Both the position numbers and the translations under genes were made by a program. Shown in pieces: positions 19,560-29,157 of a DNA stretch of 64,000 nucleotides (position 1 is its first letter; each line of letters starts with the position of its first letter). The stretch lies in NCBI GenBank assembly GCA_016182845.1, contig JACPFT010000001.1, positions 62,001 to 126,000 on the forward strand, given 5' to 3'. Source of the DNA: Gammaproteobacteria bacterium. Lineage in GTDB: Bacteria > Pseudomonadota > Gammaproteobacteria > Enterobacterales > Permianibacteraceae. The notes beneath the pieces were generated by a model. That model did not search any database. It was given only the letters and a program-made list of their open reading frames with translations, and was not told the origin of the DNA.

Positions 19560-20342
19560 ATGTTCGCCCGCATCCGTGAAGACATCGCCAGCGTGTTCGA
19601 GCGCGATCCCGCCGCCCGCCACGCCTTCGAAGTGCTGACCACTTATCCGGGGCTGCACGCCATCTGGCTGCACCGCATCGCCCATTGGCTGTGGGGTCTG
19701 GGGCTCAAGTGGCTCGCCCGCTTCCTCAGCACCTTCAACCGCTGGCTCACCGGCATCGAGATCCACCCCGGCGCCACCATAGGCCGGCGCTTCTTCATCG
19801 ACCACGGCATGGGCGTCGTCATCGGCGAGACCGCCGTTATAGGCGACGATTGCACGCTCTACCACGGCGTGACCCTGGGCGGGGTGAGCTGGAACGCCGG
19901 CAAGCGCCACCCGACCCTGGGCAATAATGTCGTGGTCGGCGCCGGCGCCAAGATCCTGGGGCCGTTCATGGTGGGCGAGGGCGCCCGTATCGGCTCCAAT
20001 TCCGTGGTGGTCAAGGAAGTCCCGCCCGGCGCCACCGTAGTGGGCATTCCGGCGCGGGTGGTGGTGCCCAAGGCCAGTGCCGAGGAACAGGCCAAGCGCG
20101 CCGCCATCGCCCAGAAGATCGGCTTCGACGCCTACGCCATCGGCGCCAACACGCCCGACCCCCTGGTGGATGCCATCAACAAGCTCCTGGACCATCTGCA
20201 TGCCGTGGACGGCAAGCTGGAAGACCTGTCCGGCGCCATGGAGCGGGTGGCCAAGGACTTTCACGGCGAGCGCCTGCCGACCCTGGAACTGGACGATTTC
20301 AAGGCGGCCTGCTGCGACGACAAGGATTGGTCATCGCCTTAA
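19560..20342 (+). CDS. cysE: serine O-acetyltransferase
   Basis: CysE makes O-acetylserine from serine and acetyl-CoA, the first step of cysteine synthesis. It has 260 residues. The short N-terminal helical domain is typical of the EpsC/NifP branch. The left-handed beta-helix has hexapeptide repeats, with the catalytic His in [19 protein letters not shown] and a second His in [12 protein letters not shown]. Placement just before iscR is as in Azotobacter (cysE2-iscR). It gives a logical supply of cysteine for the desulfurase IscS. No strong terminator was seen before iscR. Confidence 0.94.
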   Translation: MFARIREDIASVFERDPAARHAFEVLTTYPGLHAIWLHRIAHWLWGLGLKWLARFLSTFNRWLTGIEIHPGATIGRRFFIDHGMGVVIGETAVIGDDCTLYHGVTLGGVSWNAGKRHPTLGNNVVVGAGAKILGPFMVGEGARIGSNSVVVKEVPPGATVVGIPARVVVPKASAEEQAKRAAIAQKIGFDAYAIGANTPDPLVDAINKLLDHLHAVDGKLEDLSGAMERVAKDFHGERLPTLELDDFKAACCDDKDWSSP

Positions 20343-20395
20343 GCGCCTGCATTTCCTTGGGTTTTGACAATTCCCTAGGGTTTCCCTCAGGCTTT

Positions 20396-20420
20396 ATTCT
20401 TGACTGAAATACTAGGACAT
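20396..20420 (+). promoter_or_regulatory. IscR type-1 binding site / isc promoter region
   Basis: The 25-nt site has the left half CTTGACTGAAAT, matching the consensus SYYGACTRWWWY exactly, and a degenerate right half (ACTAGGACAT). It contains a TTGACT -35 (20400-20405) with a GATCAT -10 candidate 17 nt on. A weaker second site starts at TTGACA (20364). In E. coli [2Fe-2S]-IscR represses the isc operon through two such sites. Confidence 0.65.
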
Positions 20421-20459
20421 GGGATCATTGGTCCACACTAGGACTATGAAGGTAAAGCC

Positions 20460-20954
20460 ATGCGCTTGACCACCAAGGGGCGCTACGCGGTCACCGCCAT
20501 GCTCGATCTGGCGCTGCATCACCGCAAAGGGCCCATCACGCTGGCCGATATTTCCGCGCGCCAGGGGATTTCCCTGTCCTATTTGGAGCAGCTCTTCGCC
20601 CAGCTGCGCAAGGCCGGTCTGGTGAGCAGCATACGCGGACCCGGCGGCGGCTATTCCCTGAGCCGCGAGGCCGGCGAGATCGTGGTCGCCGAGGTCATCG
20701 GCGCGGTCAACGAGACCGTGGATGCCACCAAATGCGGCGGGAACGGCGATTGCCAGGGTGGGCACACCTGCCTGACCCACCAGCTTTGGTGCGATCTCTC
20801 CGATCAAATCTACAATTTCCTGGCCGGCATCAGCCTCGCGGATGTCATTGCCCGCCAGGAGGTCAAGGACATCGCCAAGCGTCAGGATCAACTGGCCGGG
20901 CGCATCCAGGTGGTCGATGAGGGCGGTTCGGCCCAGCATCAGGCTTTGGTTTGA
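20460..20954 (+). CDS. iscR: Fe-S cluster regulator IscR
   Basis: An Rrf2-family winged-helix regulator of 164 residues. The HTH covers about residues 1-65 ([33 protein letters not shown]). Cys92, Cys98, Cys104 and His107 fall at exactly the E. coli positions that hold the [2Fe-2S] cluster. As holo-protein it represses the isc operon when cluster supply is sufficient. It is the first gene of iscRSUA-hscBA-fdx-iscX. Confidence 0.97.
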   Translation: MRLTTKGRYAVTAMLDLALHHRKGPITLADISARQGISLSYLEQLFAQLRKAGLVSSIRGPGGGYSLSREAGEIVVAEVIGAVNETVDATKCGGNGDCQGGHTCLTHQLWCDLSDQIYNFLAGISLADVIARQEVKDIAKRQDQLAGRIQVVDEGGSAQHQALV

Positions 20955-21021
20955 TTTACGACAATTATTGACGCCGGCCAGGCCGCAAACTGTCCGGCAC
21001 GCACTGAGTGTGGAGTAGGCG

Positions 21022-22236
21022 ATGAAGCTACCGATTTATCTCGATTACGCGGCGACGACCCCGGTCGACCCGCGCGTGGCCGAGAAGATGATGCAGTACC
21101 TGACCCAGGACGGTCAGTTCGGTAATCCCGCGTCCCGTTCCCACCGCTTCGGTTGGGAAGCGGAGGAAGCGGTGGAAATCGCTCGCACGCAAGTCGCCGA
21201 TTTGATCAAGGCCGATCCGCGCGAGATCGTCTGGACCTCCGGCGCCACCGAGTCCGACAACCTGGCCATCAAGGGCGTCGCGCATTTCTACCAGGACAAG
21301 GGCAAGCACCTGGTCACCGTCAAGACCGAGCACAAGGCGGTCCTCGACACCATGCGCCAGCTGGAGCGCGAGGGCTTCGAGGTCACCTACCTGGAGCCGG
21401 AGAGCGATGGCCTGGTCGACCTGGCCAAGCTGGAAGCGGCCCTGCGCCCGGACACCATCCTGGTGTCGGTCATGCTGGTCAATAACGAGATCGGCGTGAT
21501 CCAGGACGTGCAAGCCATCGGCAAGCTGTGCCGCGCCAAGGGCATCCTGTTCCACACCGATGCCGCCCAGGCCACCGGCAAGCTGGACATCGACGTGGAC
21601 GCCATGTGCATCGATCTGATGTCCATGGCCTCTCACAAGACTTACGGCCCCAAGGGCATAGGCGCCCTGTACGTGCGCCGCAAGCCGCGCGTGCGCCTGG
21701 ATGCCCAGATGCACGGCGGCGGCCATGAGCGCGGCATGCGTTCCGGCACCCTGCCTGTGCACCAGATCGTGGGCATGGGCGAGGCCTATCGCATCGCCAG
21801 GGAAGAGATGCACGCCGAGAGCGAGCGCATCCGCGGCCTGCGCGACCGCCTCCTGAACGGCTTGTCCGAGCTGGAGGAAGTGCATGTCAACGGCTCCCTG
21901 GAAAACCGCGTGCCCCATAACCTGAACCTTAGCTTCAACTTCGTCGAGGGCGAGTCCCTGATCATGGCGCTGAAGAACATCGCCGTGTCCTCGGGTTCCG
22001 CCTGCACCTCGGCCTCCCTGGAACCCAGCTATGTGCTGCGCGCCCTGGGCCGTTCCGACGAGCTGGCGCACAGTTCCATCCGTTTCTCCATCGGCCGCTT
22101 CACCACGGCCGAGGACATCGATTACACCATCGAGCATGTGCGCGAGGCCATCATCCGCCTGCGCGAGCTGTCGCCGCTCTGGGACATGTACAAGGATGGC
22201 GTGGATCTCTCCAAGGTGGAGTGGGTCGCGCATTGA
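21022..22236 (+). CDS. iscS: cysteine desulfurase IscS
   Basis: A PLP enzyme that removes sulfur from cysteine and hands it to IscU, ThiI, TusA and others. It has 404 residues, the same as E. coli. Visible motifs are [15 protein letters not shown] at the start, the PLP lysine in [14 protein letters not shown], and the mobile-loop catalytic Cys in [19 protein letters not shown] site precedes the ATG. The normally short iscS-iscU gap is widened here by repeat elements. Confidence 0.98.
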   Translation: MKLPIYLDYAATTPVDPRVAEKMMQYLTQDGQFGNPASRSHRFGWEAEEAVEIARTQVADLIKADPREIVWTSGATESDNLAIKGVAHFYQDKGKHLVTVKTEHKAVLDTMRQLEREGFEVTYLEPESDGLVDLAKLEAALRPDTILVSVMLVNNEIGVIQDVQAIGKLCRAKGILFHTDAAQATGKLDIDVDAMCIDLMSMASHKTYGPKGIGALYVRRKPRVRLDAQMHGGGHERGMRSGTLPVHQIVGMGEAYRIAREEMHAESERIRGLRDRLLNGLSELEEVHVNGSLENRVPHNLNLSFNFVEGESLIMALKNIAVSSGSACTSASLEPSYVLRALGRSDELAHSSIRFSIGRFTTAEDIDYTIEHVREAIIRLRELSPLWDMYKDGVDLSKVEWVAH

Positions 22237-22244
22237 TGCTGACC

Positions 22245-22345
22245 CGTGGTGTCCCGCTGAAGCGGGACCTACGTGGACAGTGGATTTATTTGTAGGTCCG
22301 GCTTGAGCCGGACGAAGATGTCCCAATCTAGCGGGACCTACATAG
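22245..22345. repeat. REP-type palindromes between iscS and iscU
   Basis: Three short stem-loop units follow one another: GTCCCGCT-GA-AGCGGGAC with a CCTAC tail, GTAGGTCCGGCTTGAGCCGGAC, and TCTAGCGGGACCTACA. The shared GTAGGTCC / GGACCTAC tails flanking GC stems are the hallmark of REP elements mobilised by TnpA-REP (RAYT) proteins. In an operon such stems can stabilise the upstream message. Confidence 0.75.
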
Positions 22346-22383
22346 AGCCAGACCGGTTGCCGTCCGGTCCAGCGGAGGTTGTT

Positions 22384-22773
22384 ATGGCCTACAGTGAAAA
22401 AGTCATCGATCATTACGAGAACCCGCGCAATGTCGGGGCGTTCGACAAGAACGACGAGCAGGTGGGGACCGGCATGGTCGGCGCGCCCGCCTGCGGCGAC
22501 GTCATGAAGCTGCAGATCAAGGTCAACGAGTCGGGCGTCATCGAGGATGCCAAGTTCAAGACCTATGGCTGCGGCTCGGCCATCGCGTCCTCGTCGCTCC
22601 TGACCGAATGGGTCAAGGGCAAGACCCTGGACGAGGCGGCGGCCATCAAGAACACCCAGATCGCGGAAGAGCTGGCCCTGCCGCCGGTGAAGATCCACTG
22701 CTCCGTGCTCGCCGAGGACGCCATCAAGGCGGCCATCGCCGACTACAAGCAGAAGCGCGACGTGACCAACTAA
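22384..22773 (+). CDS. iscU: Fe-S cluster scaffold IscU
   Basis: The scaffold on which [2Fe-2S] clusters are built; 129 residues. The cluster ligands Cys37, Cys63, His105 and Cys106 and the stabilising Asp39 are all present (PACGDV, YGCGSA, LPPVKIHCS). LPPVK is the HscA recognition motif. The start MAYSEKVIDHYENPRNVG matches the family; an upstream in-frame ATG at 22273 lies inside repeat DNA and was rejected. Confidence 0.98.
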   Translation: MAYSEKVIDHYENPRNVGAFDKNDEQVGTGMVGAPACGDVMKLQIKVNESGVIEDAKFKTYGCGSAIASSSLLTEWVKGKTLDEAAAIKNTQIAEELALPPVKIHCSVLAEDAIKAAIADYKQKRDVTN

Positions 22774-22794
22774 GCCCCGGGTGACGAGACAGTT

Positions 22795-23118
22795 ATGGCG
22801 ATTTCCCTGAGCGACGCCGCCGCCGAGCGGGTTCGGAATTTCCTGGCCAATCGCGGCAAGGGCGTGGGCCTGCGGCTGGGTGTCAAGACCACGGGCTGCT
22901 CCGGCCTCGCCTATGTCCTGGAGTTCGCCGACGAGGTGGGCGAGGAGGACGAGCTGTTCTTCAACAACGGCGTGACCATCATCGTCGACAAGAAGAGCCT
23001 GGTCTATCTCGATGGCACCGAGCTCGACTTCACCAAGGAAGGCCTGAACGAGGGCTTCAAGTTCGTCAATCCGAACGTGAAGGGCGAGTGTGGCTGCGGC
23101 GAAAGCTTCAACGTCTGA
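22795..23118 (+). CDS. iscA: A-type Fe-S carrier IscA
   Basis: A 107-residue A-type carrier that receives clusters or iron and passes them to [4Fe-4S] targets. The three invariant cysteines are present in [13 protein letters not shown] and the C-terminal [10 protein letters not shown]. It sits 21 nt after iscU and 16 nt before hscB in the usual isc order. Confidence 0.97.
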   Translation: MAISLSDAAAERVRNFLANRGKGVGLRLGVKTTGCSGLAYVLEFADEVGEEDELFFNNGVTIIVDKKSLVYLDGTELDFTKEGLNEGFKFVNPNVKGECGCGESFNV

Positions 23119-23134
23119 TAGCGGAAGGATGAGC

Positions 23135-23674
23135 ATGCAACCGAGCGAGGACTTTTTTGCGCTGTTCGGCATGCCGGCCCATTTCGAACTGGATCTGCCC
23201 CTGCTGACCGAACGCTACCGCCAGCTGCAGCGGGCCGCCCATCCGGACGCCTTCGCCAGCGGCACGGACCGGGAACGCCTGGTGGCGGTGCAGCGCGCCG
23301 CCTTGATCAACCAGGCCTTCGAAACCCTGAGTTCCCCGGTCAAGCGCGCCCATTACCTGCTGGAATGCGCCGGGCGCCTGCGCCAGGGCGAGCATGTCAC
23401 CCTCAAGGATCCGGCCTTCCTCATGGAGCAGATGGAGCTGCGCGAGGAGCTGGACGACCTGCGCCACGACGGCGATGCCGAATCGGCGCTGACCCATTTC
23501 GCGACGCGGGTGCAACAGGACGTGGATGCCACCCTGACCGAAATCGCCCTGGCCTTCAGCGAAGGCGGCGAGACCGGTCTGGCCCGCGTCGAGCATGCCG
23601 TGGGCAAGCTGCAATTCTTCGAGAAGCTGCAGGAAGAAATCACCCGCCTGGAAGACAAGCTTCTGGGCCTGTAG
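23135..23674 (+). CDS. hscB: Fe-S cluster co-chaperone HscB
   Basis: A J-type co-chaperone that brings IscU to HscA and stimulates its ATPase; 179 residues. The J domain (about 1-75) has YRQLQRAAHPDAF with the essential HPD, and a C-terminal helical domain binds IscU. I chose ATG 23135 because GGAAGG ends 6 nt upstream; the ATG at 23129 touches that site. A palindromic repeat separates it from hscA. Confidence 0.95.
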   Translation: MQPSEDFFALFGMPAHFELDLPLLTERYRQLQRAAHPDAFASGTDRERLVAVQRAALINQAFETLSSPVKRAHYLLECAGRLRQGEHVTLKDPAFLMEQMELREELDDLRHDGDAESALTHFATRVQQDVDATLTEIALAFSEGGETGLARVEHAVGKLQFFEKLQEEITRLEDKLLGL

Positions 23675-23693
23675 GCAACACAGACGAAAACAC

Positions 23694-23792
23694 CCGTTCG
23701 CCCTGAGTAGGCGCCGCCGGCGCCGTATCGAAGGGCAGTGGCCACCAGTGCTTCGATACGCAGGCCGTCGGCCCGCTACTCAGCACGAACGG
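23694..23792. repeat. dispersed palindromic intergenic repeat, copy 3
   Basis: A 99-bp near-palindrome from CCGTTCGCCCTGAGTAG to CTACTCAGCACGAACGG, with inner TATCGAAGGG and CTTCGATACG arms and a central GGCGCCGCCGGCGCC. It is inserted between hscB and hscA inside the isc operon, and is closest to the copy at 12.2 kb. Confidence 0.85.
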
Positions 23793-23836
23793 TTTCATTT
23801 GGCTGCTGGCGATATCGCCACCCAACAGGTCTTTAC

Positions 23837-25708
23837 ATGGCATTACTGCAAATCGCCGAGCCGGGTCAGAGTCCCGCACCCCACCAGCGCCGCCTGGCCG
23901 TGGGCATCGATCTCGGCACCACCAATTCCCTGGTCGCCACCGTGCGCTCCGGCCTGGCCGAGACCCTGGCGGACGGTGAGGGCGAGCACCTGCTGCCCTC
24001 GGTGGTGCGCTATTTCGCCGACGGCTCCGTGGTCGTGGGCCGCGAGGCGCGCAAGTCCGCCGGCCTCGATCCCTTGAACACCATCGTCTCCGTGAAGCGC
24101 TTTATGGGCCGCGGCGTCAAGGATGTGATCTGCCTGGGCGAGCGCTTGCCCTACCATTTCGCCGAAGGCGAGAGCGGCATGCCGCGCATCCTGACCGAGG
24201 CCGGCCTGAAGAGCCCGGTGGAGGTCTCCGCCGAGATCCTGAAAGTTCTGGCCCAGCGAGCACAGGACTCCCTGGGCCGCGAGCTGCATGGCGTGGTGAT
24301 CACCGTGCCGGCCTATTTCGACGATGCCCAGCGCCAGGCCACGAAGGATGCGGCCACGCTGGCCGGCCTGAACGTGCTGCGCCTGCTCAACGAACCCACC
24401 GCCGCCGCCGTCGCCTATGGCCTGGATTCGGGCAGCGAGGGCGTGCACGCGGTTTACGACTTGGGCGGCGGCACCTTCGACGTGTCCATCCTGCATCTGA
24501 ACAAGGGCGTGTTCGAAGTCCTGTCCACCGGCGGCGATACGGCCCTGGGCGGCGATGACATGGACCGGGCGGTGGCGCGCTGGCTGATGAGCCAAGCCGG
24601 GCTGCCGGAGAGCGCCGACGAGGGCCTGCAGCGCCGCTTGTTGCAACAGGCCTGTGCCCTAAAAGAGGTACTGACCGAGCGCGAGTGCGTGGACGTGGTG
24701 CTGGAACGGCCGGGGGCCGAGGCCTGGACCGGCCAGCTGAGCCGCGAGATCTTCAACGGCCTGATCGCGCCGCTCATCGACCGCAGCCTCAAGGCCTGCC
24801 AGCGCGCCCTGCGCGATGCCAAGCTCAAGAACACCGAGATCGCCGACGTGGTCATGGTGGGCGGCGCAACGCGCGTGCCCTATGTGCGCGAGCGGGTCAG
24901 CCAGTTCTTTGGCCGCCAGGTCCTGACCTCCATCGATCCCGACCGGGTCGTGGCCATCGGCGCCGCCATCCAGGCCGATGTCCTGGTCGGCAACAAGCCG
25001 GATTCCGAGCTCCTGCTCCTGGACGTGATCCCTTTGTCCCTGGGGCTGGAGACCATGGGCGGCCTGGTGGAGAAAGTGATCCCGCGCAACACCACTATCC
25101 CGGTGACCCGCGCCCAGGAATTCACCACCTTCAAGGACGGCCAGAGCGCCATGGCCATCCATGTGGTTCAGGGCGAGCGCGAGCTCACCCAGGACTGCCG
25201 TTCCCTGGCGCGCTTCGTCCTGGGCGGCATCCCGCCCATGGTGGCGGGCGCGGCGCGCATACGCGTGACCTACCAGGTGGACGCCGACGGCCTGCTGTCG
25301 GTGTCGGCGGAAGAGCTGACCACCGGCGCCAAGAGCGAGATCCAGGTCAAGCCGTCCTATGGCTTGTCCGACGGCGAGATCGCCGACATGCTCAAGGCCT
25401 CGTTCCAGAATGCCAAGAAGGACATGCAGGCCCGTGCCCTGGCCGAGCAGCGCGTCGAGGCCGAGCGCCTCCTGGAAGCCCTGCGCGCGGCCCTGGCCGC
25501 CGACGCCGGCCTGCTCTCCGACAACGAGCTGGCCGATCTGCAGCGGGCCATGTCGGTCCTGGTGGAAACCAAGGCCGGCGAGGACCACGAAGCGATCCGC
25601 AGCGCCATGGAGATGCTCGATCAGATGTCCCAGGATTTCGCGGCGCGCCGTATGGACGCCAGCATTGCCAAGGCCCTGGTGGGCCACAGCGTTGAGGATT
25701 TGAAGTAA
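23837..25708 (+). CDS. hscA: Fe-S assembly Hsp70 chaperone HscA
   Basis: A specialised Hsp70 that, with HscB, drives cluster transfer from IscU; 623 residues against 616 in E. coli. The nucleotide-binding domain has [29 protein letters not shown] and [15 protein letters not shown]. The substrate domain has [25 protein letters not shown] 23837 was chosen because the protein starts [12 protein letters not shown] as in relatives; a longer frame reaches back into the repeat. The stop overlaps the fdx start (TAATG). Confidence 0.97.
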   Translation: MALLQIAEPGQSPAPHQRRLAVGIDLGTTNSLVATVRSGLAETLADGEGEHLLPSVVRYFADGSVVVGREARKSAGLDPLNTIVSVKRFMGRGVKDVICLGERLPYHFAEGESGMPRILTEAGLKSPVEVSAEILKVLAQRAQDSLGRELHGVVITVPAYFDDAQRQATKDAATLAGLNVLRLLNEPTAAAVAYGLDSGSEGVHAVYDLGGGTFDVSILHLNKGVFEVLSTGGDTALGGDDMDRAVARWLMSQAGLPESADEGLQRRLLQQACALKEVLTERECVDVVLERPGAEAWTGQLSREIFNGLIAPLIDRSLKACQRALRDAKLKNTEIADVVMVGGATRVPYVRERVSQFFGRQVLTSIDPDRVVAIGAAIQADVLVGNKPDSELLLLDVIPLSLGLETMGGLVEKVIPRNTTIPVTRAQEFTTFKDGQSAMAIHVVQGERELTQDCRSLARFVLGGIPPMVAGAARIRVTYQVDADGLLSVSAEELTTGAKSEIQVKPSYGLSDGEIADMLKASFQNAKKDMQARALAEQRVEAERLLEALRAALAADAGLLSDNELADLQRAMSVLVETKAGEDHEAIRSAMEMLDQMSQDFAARRMDASIAKALVGHSVEDLK

Positions 25709-26046
25709 TGCCCAAGATCGTCGTACTGCCCCATGCCGAACTCTGCCCGGAGGGCGCCGTGATCGAGGCCAAGCCCGGCGAGTCCATCCTGGACAACTGC
25801 CTGGAGCATGGCATCGACATCGAACATGCCTGCGAGAAGTCCTGCGCCTGCACGACCTGCCATGTGGTGGTGCGCGAGGGCTTCCGCTCCCTGGAAGACG
25901 CCGACGAGCTGGAAGAGGACCTGCTGGACAAGGCCTGGGGCCTGACCTCGGTGTCGCGCCTGTCCTGTCAGGCCATCGTTGCCGACAGCGATCTCACCAT
26001 CGAGATCCCCAAGTACACCCTGAACCAAGTGTCCGAGAAGCACTGA
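25708..26046 (+). CDS. fdx: ISC-type [2Fe-2S] ferredoxin
   Basis: An adrenodoxin-like ferredoxin of 112 residues that gives electrons for cluster assembly. Ligands Cys42, Cys48, Cys51 and Cys87 match the E. coli positions (ACEKSCACTTC, LSCQAIV). It overlaps hscA by one base and precedes iscX by 10 nt. Confidence 0.97.
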   Translation: MPKIVVLPHAELCPEGAVIEAKPGESILDNCLEHGIDIEHACEKSCACTTCHVVVREGFRSLEDADELEEDLLDKAWGLTSVSRLSCQAIVADSDLTIEIPKYTLNQVSEKH

Positions 26047-26056
26047 GGAGGCAGAT

Positions 26057-26257
26057 ATGGGATTGAAGTGGCTGGATGTCCAGGACATCGCCATCGAGCT
26101 GGCCGAGCGCTTTGCCGATGTCGATCCCATGCACGTCAACTTCGTGGACTTGCGCCGCATGGTGCTGGAGTTGCCGGACTTCGACGATGAGCCGGGGCAT
26201 TCGGGTGAGAAAGTACTGGAGGCGATCCAGATGGCCTGGATCGAAGAAAAGGACTAA
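26057..26257 (+). CDS. iscX: IscX (YfhJ) accessory protein
   Basis: A 66-residue acidic protein that binds IscS and iron and tunes cluster synthesis. Family features include the KWLDVQDIAIELAERFADVDP start, VNFVDLRRMVLELPDFDD, and a final EAIQMAWIEEKD. GAGGAGG precedes the ATG. It is the last gene of the isc operon; a strong terminator follows. Confidence 0.96.
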   Translation: MGLKWLDVQDIAIELAERFADVDPMHVNFVDLRRMVLELPDFDDEPGHSGEKVLEAIQMAWIEEKD

Positions 26258-26273
26258 GTCCTTGCCGGGACAT

Positions 26274-26302
26274 AAAAAAAGCCGCTCGATGAGCGGCTTT
26301 TT
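26274..26302. terminator. terminator of the isc operon
   Basis: An A7 run, GCCGCTC (26281-26287), a 3-nt loop, GAGCGGC (26291-26297) and T5. It lies just outside the left boundary of the integrated element. Confidence 0.9.
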
Positions 26303-26304
26303 CG

Positions 26305-26354
26305 TAGATGGTGGGTCGTGGGCGACTTGAACGCCCGACCAATTGATTAAAAGT
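26305..26354 (-). repeat. left attachment site: 3' fragment of tRNA-Lys
   Basis: Fifty bases identical to 34190-34239. It holds the tRNA 3' half (T-arm, CCA and anticodon 3' side) but no 5' half, so it is not a functional tRNA gene. It lies immediately after the isc terminator. Confidence 0.92.
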
Positions 26355-26482
26355 TTGTGGGGCGCCATTTTTCCAGGTTTTACCGCTTATCCCCATAAGT
26401 TGATATTCATATACAAAACAAGCACTTCTAGACTATCCTTTGTTACCGGCGATTACCCGGACACCCCCGAAATCGCCCCGCA

Positions 26483-26533
26483 ACGTAGGACCAGCGTAGG
26501 ACCGGCGTAGGACCGAGACCGCCGGTCCTACGC
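26483..26533. repeat. integrase arm-type repeats, left end of element 1
   Basis: Three direct copies of (A/G)CGTAGGACC at 26483-26492, 26494-26503 and 26505-26514, plus an inverted copy GGTCCTACGC at 26524-26533. Two more direct copies lie near the right end (34126-34146). Repeats confined to both ends of an integrative element fit arm sites for the integrase amino-terminal domain. The left array sits just before int and could also control it. Confidence 0.7.
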
Positions 26534-26558
26534 GGAATCGGTCACGAAGGAGCCGCCC

Positions 26559-27935
26559 ATGCCGCAAATGAACTTCACCAAGTCCGCCCTGGAAGCCATC
26601 AAACCGGCGGACGGCAAGCGGGAGCGCTACCAGGACCACGGCGGGCGGGACAGCGTGCCGGGGCTGACTCTCAAGGTGACGCCGACCGGGGCCAAGACGT
26701 TCTATCTCTACCGGCGGGTCAGTGGCCGTCCCGAGGAAATCCGCCTGGGTGCCTTCCCGGCGCTGACCGTGGAGCAGGCCCGCAGCAAGGCCCGCGTGCT
26801 CAATGGCGAGATCGAACAGGGGGCCAACCCCAACGAGGCCCGGCGCGTGCTGCGCGAGGAGCAGACCGTGGGGGAGTTGTTCGCGGAGTTCATCGAGAAC
26901 AAGCGCAACAAGACGGGGCGCCCCTTGAGTCCCGAAACCATCCGGGCCTACCGTTGCGAGTACGAGAAGCACCTAGCCGGCCTGGGCAAGCTCAAGCTCT
27001 CCCAGGTGACGCCGGAACACATCGAGGCCATCTACCGCCGGCAGGGCAAGGCGCACCCCATTTCCGCCAACCGCGTCCGCGCCCTGGCCGCTAGCCTGTT
27101 CGAGTACGCCCGCCTTGCCAAACGCATCGCGCACAATCCGGTGCGGGACGTGCCCAAGCTCTACGCCGAAACCAAGCGGGAGCGGTTCATCCAGCGCACC
27201 GAGTTTCCCCGCTTCTTCCAGGCGCTGGGCATGGAGGAGAACACGGCCTTTCGGGACTTCTTCCTGTTGGCGCTCTTGACCGGAGCCCGCCGGGCCAATG
27301 TCGCGGCTATGCGCTGGGACCAGTTGGACCTAGTGGCCGCCGAGTGGCGCATCCCCAAGACCAAGAACGGCGAGCCCCAGCTTGTCACCCTCTCGCCGGA
27401 GGCCGTGGCCCTGCTGACCGAGCGCCGACAGGGGGCGGCGGCGCCCTTTGTCTTCCCCTCCAAGACCAGCGCCAGCGGCTATATCCGGGAACCGAAAAGC
27501 GCCTGGCGCCGTACCCTGGACCGGGCGGAACTGCTGGGCCTTATCGGCGCGCTGGGGAACGCCAAGGCGTGGGGCGATGCGGAGCGACAGGCCCAGCTAG
27601 AGAAGGGCCTAGCCAATTTGTCTGCGACCCTGGCCGAACTGCGCCGCCAGGCGGAACAGGCCAAGATTGACCCGAGCCAGTTCCAGCTAGCCGATCTGCG
27701 CATCCATGACCTACGCCGCACCTTGGGGAGCTGGCAGGCCAAGACCGGGGCCTCCATGGCCGTGATCGGCAAGAGCCTCAATCACAAGTCCATCCAGTCC
27801 ACGGCCATCTATTCCCGCCTGGACGTGGACCCGGTGCGCCAGTCCGTGAACACGGCCACGGCGGCCATGCTGGAAGCGGCGGGGGTCAAGGCGCCCGCCG
27901 AGGTGGTGAAGCTGGACAAGCGGCGGCGGGGCTGA
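26559..27935 (+). CDS. tyrosine-recombinase integrase of element 1
   Basis: A site-specific recombinase of 458 residues. The N-terminus has the DUF4102-type arm-binding fold (LTLKVTPTGAKTFYLYRRV), followed by a SAM-like core-binding domain. The catalytic set is complete: Arg in LTGARRANV, the beta-hairpin Lys in IPKTKNGE, HDLRRT, His in LNHKS and the Tyr nucleophile in AIYSRLD. About 70 residues, predicted helical and Ala/Gln/Leu-rich, are inserted before HDLRRT. GAAGGAG precedes the ATG. It should recombine the 50-bp tRNA-Lys repeat 200 bp upstream. Confidence 0.95.
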   Translation: MPQMNFTKSALEAIKPADGKRERYQDHGGRDSVPGLTLKVTPTGAKTFYLYRRVSGRPEEIRLGAFPALTVEQARSKARVLNGEIEQGANPNEARRVLREEQTVGELFAEFIENKRNKTGRPLSPETIRAYRCEYEKHLAGLGKLKLSQVTPEHIEAIYRRQGKAHPISANRVRALAASLFEYARLAKRIAHNPVRDVPKLYAETKRERFIQRTEFPRFFQALGMEENTAFRDFFLLALLTGARRANVAAMRWDQLDLVAAEWRIPKTKNGEPQLVTLSPEAVALLTERRQGAAAPFVFPSKTSASGYIREPKSAWRRTLDRAELLGLIGALGNAKAWGDAERQAQLEKGLANLSATLAELRRQAEQAKIDPSQFQLADLRIHDLRRTLGSWQAKTGASMAVIGKSLNHKSIQSTAIYSRLDVDPVRQSVNTATAAMLEAAGVKAPAEVVKLDKRRRG

Positions 27936-28032
27936 GGCCCCAAAGTCCCAAAATGAGGTATATCCTCCTTTTCTTAAAGAGTAAGTAAGACATCAGATGC
28001 ACCCGGCCCGCCTCGTCAGCGTTTTTCGTGTT

Positions 28033-28143
28033 AGGGATTAAGCCCCCCGTTTTCGCAGTGGGGCCGGTGGGGCCTTGGGGCCATGTTGATTTACAAGGCT
28101 TTTTTGCTGGGGCCTTGGCCCCATGGGCCCCAGAAATTTGGGG
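28033..28143. repeat. left arm of a 111-bp inverted repeat with GGGGCC iterons (origin candidate)
   Basis: Nearly identical, in inverse orientation, to 33058-33169 (about six or seven differences in 111 positions). It holds GGGGCC at 28060, 28069, 28077 and 28109, two GGCCCC copies at 28117 and 28126, and TTTACAAGGCTT at 28090-28101. Short iterons at 8-9 bp spacing around a unique motif look like an initiator-binding origin. The 27936-28032 stretch before it shows nothing else. Confidence 0.6.
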
Positions 28144-28226
28144 CGCACCGTGAAACACCGCCGAATCAGCCCCCTTGTCCTGGCCGCTGCGCGCTGTTTC
28201 GGCGGCGCCGACACGGGCCGGGGAGG

Positions 28227-28599
28227 GCGCCCCAGCGACGACTCTGCCGCCGATGGCGCAACCGGCCACGCCCACGCCTTCCTCGCCTGGCTGCATCAAA
28301 CCGGCTTCACGCCCGCGCTTGGCTGGGTCATCGCGGCCATGCAGGCACGCTGCGATGAGGCCGACGCCGGCCTGCGCGCCGCCTTCCTGGACGAGATCGC
28401 CCGCCATGCCTTCGCCGGCTTCGGCGTCATCGGCGCCGCCGCTGGCGAAGGCATGCCGGGCGCACTGAGGAAAGGACTGAGTTTCGACGCCGCGCACGCC
28501 CGCGCCGCCGGCCAGTTGCCGGACATTCTGCCCGCCTTGGGCCTCGACGCGGCCAGGCTCAGGAGCAAACACGGTCCTACTCCGGGAATGCGCAATTAG
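28227..28599 (+). pseudogene. partial duplication of the orf123-primase junction
   Basis: About 355 bp here copy 29924-30300 at roughly 90% identity. They carry the 3' two thirds of the 123-residue protein gene and the first 40 codons of the primase gene. A small deletion and substitutions join the two frames into one, and the primase part stops before its zinc ribbon, so no functional product is expected. The copy lies right of the left inverted-repeat arm. The remaining bases to 28815 show no gene; they should hold the promoter of the next gene. Confidence 0.8.
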
Positions 28600-28815
28600 A
28601 ACTCTTTGCGTTAAAAAACCAGGTGGTGTGACGAAAACGAAATAAATAAACCGCTGATTCTCGGCGGAACTCACCTTAAGTCAGTTATTCCCAGGTATCC
28701 ACAAAATTACCCAAATCCCTGCCGATACGCCGAAATTCCCCGCTATTGCCGGCGCGTTGCTGCGCAATTATCGTGACCGCCACAAGCTGCCCAGCGCGTA
28801 GGAGGCGCACGATAG

Positions 28816-29031
28816 ATGAACCAGAACTTTCCACAAACGGCGGAACTGCTGACGCCGGAACAAGCCGCCGAACGCTTGCTCGTCGGTGTGAAGACCTTGG
28901 CGAAATGGCGCTGTACCGGCATCGGCGGGCCGAAGTTCGTCAAGGTCGGGGCGCGCGTGCGCTACCGTGTCGCCGATCTCGAAACCTACCTAGCAGGCCG
29001 CACGTTCGAACATACGGCAGCTTCCGCGTGA
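28816..29031 (+). CDS. AlpA/excisionase-type HTH regulator
   Basis: A 71-residue winged-helix protein of the MerR-like HTH_17/AlpA class. It has the typical run LLTPEQAAERLLVGVKTLAKW (HTH), a GGPKFVKVGARVRYRVADLE wing, and a C-terminal YLAGRTF helix. Small proteins of this type control integrase or replication genes in satellites and may act as excisionases. AGGAGG precedes the ATG at good spacing. It is the first gene of the rightward module. Confidence 0.85.
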   Translation: MNQNFPQTAELLTPEQAAERLLVGVKTLAKWRCTGIGGPKFVKVGARVRYRVADLETYLAGRTFEHTAASA

Positions 29032-29157
29032 TGCTGCCCACTTAATCGCCGCGCCCTGAGCCGGCCACCTTCCTTCCCCGATCACCCAAAACAAAAAACA
29101 GCCTGCCCCGCCCTGGCTGCATGGGCGCGGCTTGCCAAAAAAAACAGAGGATTGCCC

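Noticed and set aside
21028-23172. A 714-codon minus-strand frame opposite iscS-iscU-iscA
   Set aside because: It crosses three well-supported genes on the other strand and a repeat block; a codon-bias artefact.
26309-26354. A second tRNA-Lys gene on the minus strand
   Set aside because: Only the 3' part is present; the 5' half is replaced by element DNA. It is the left attachment site.
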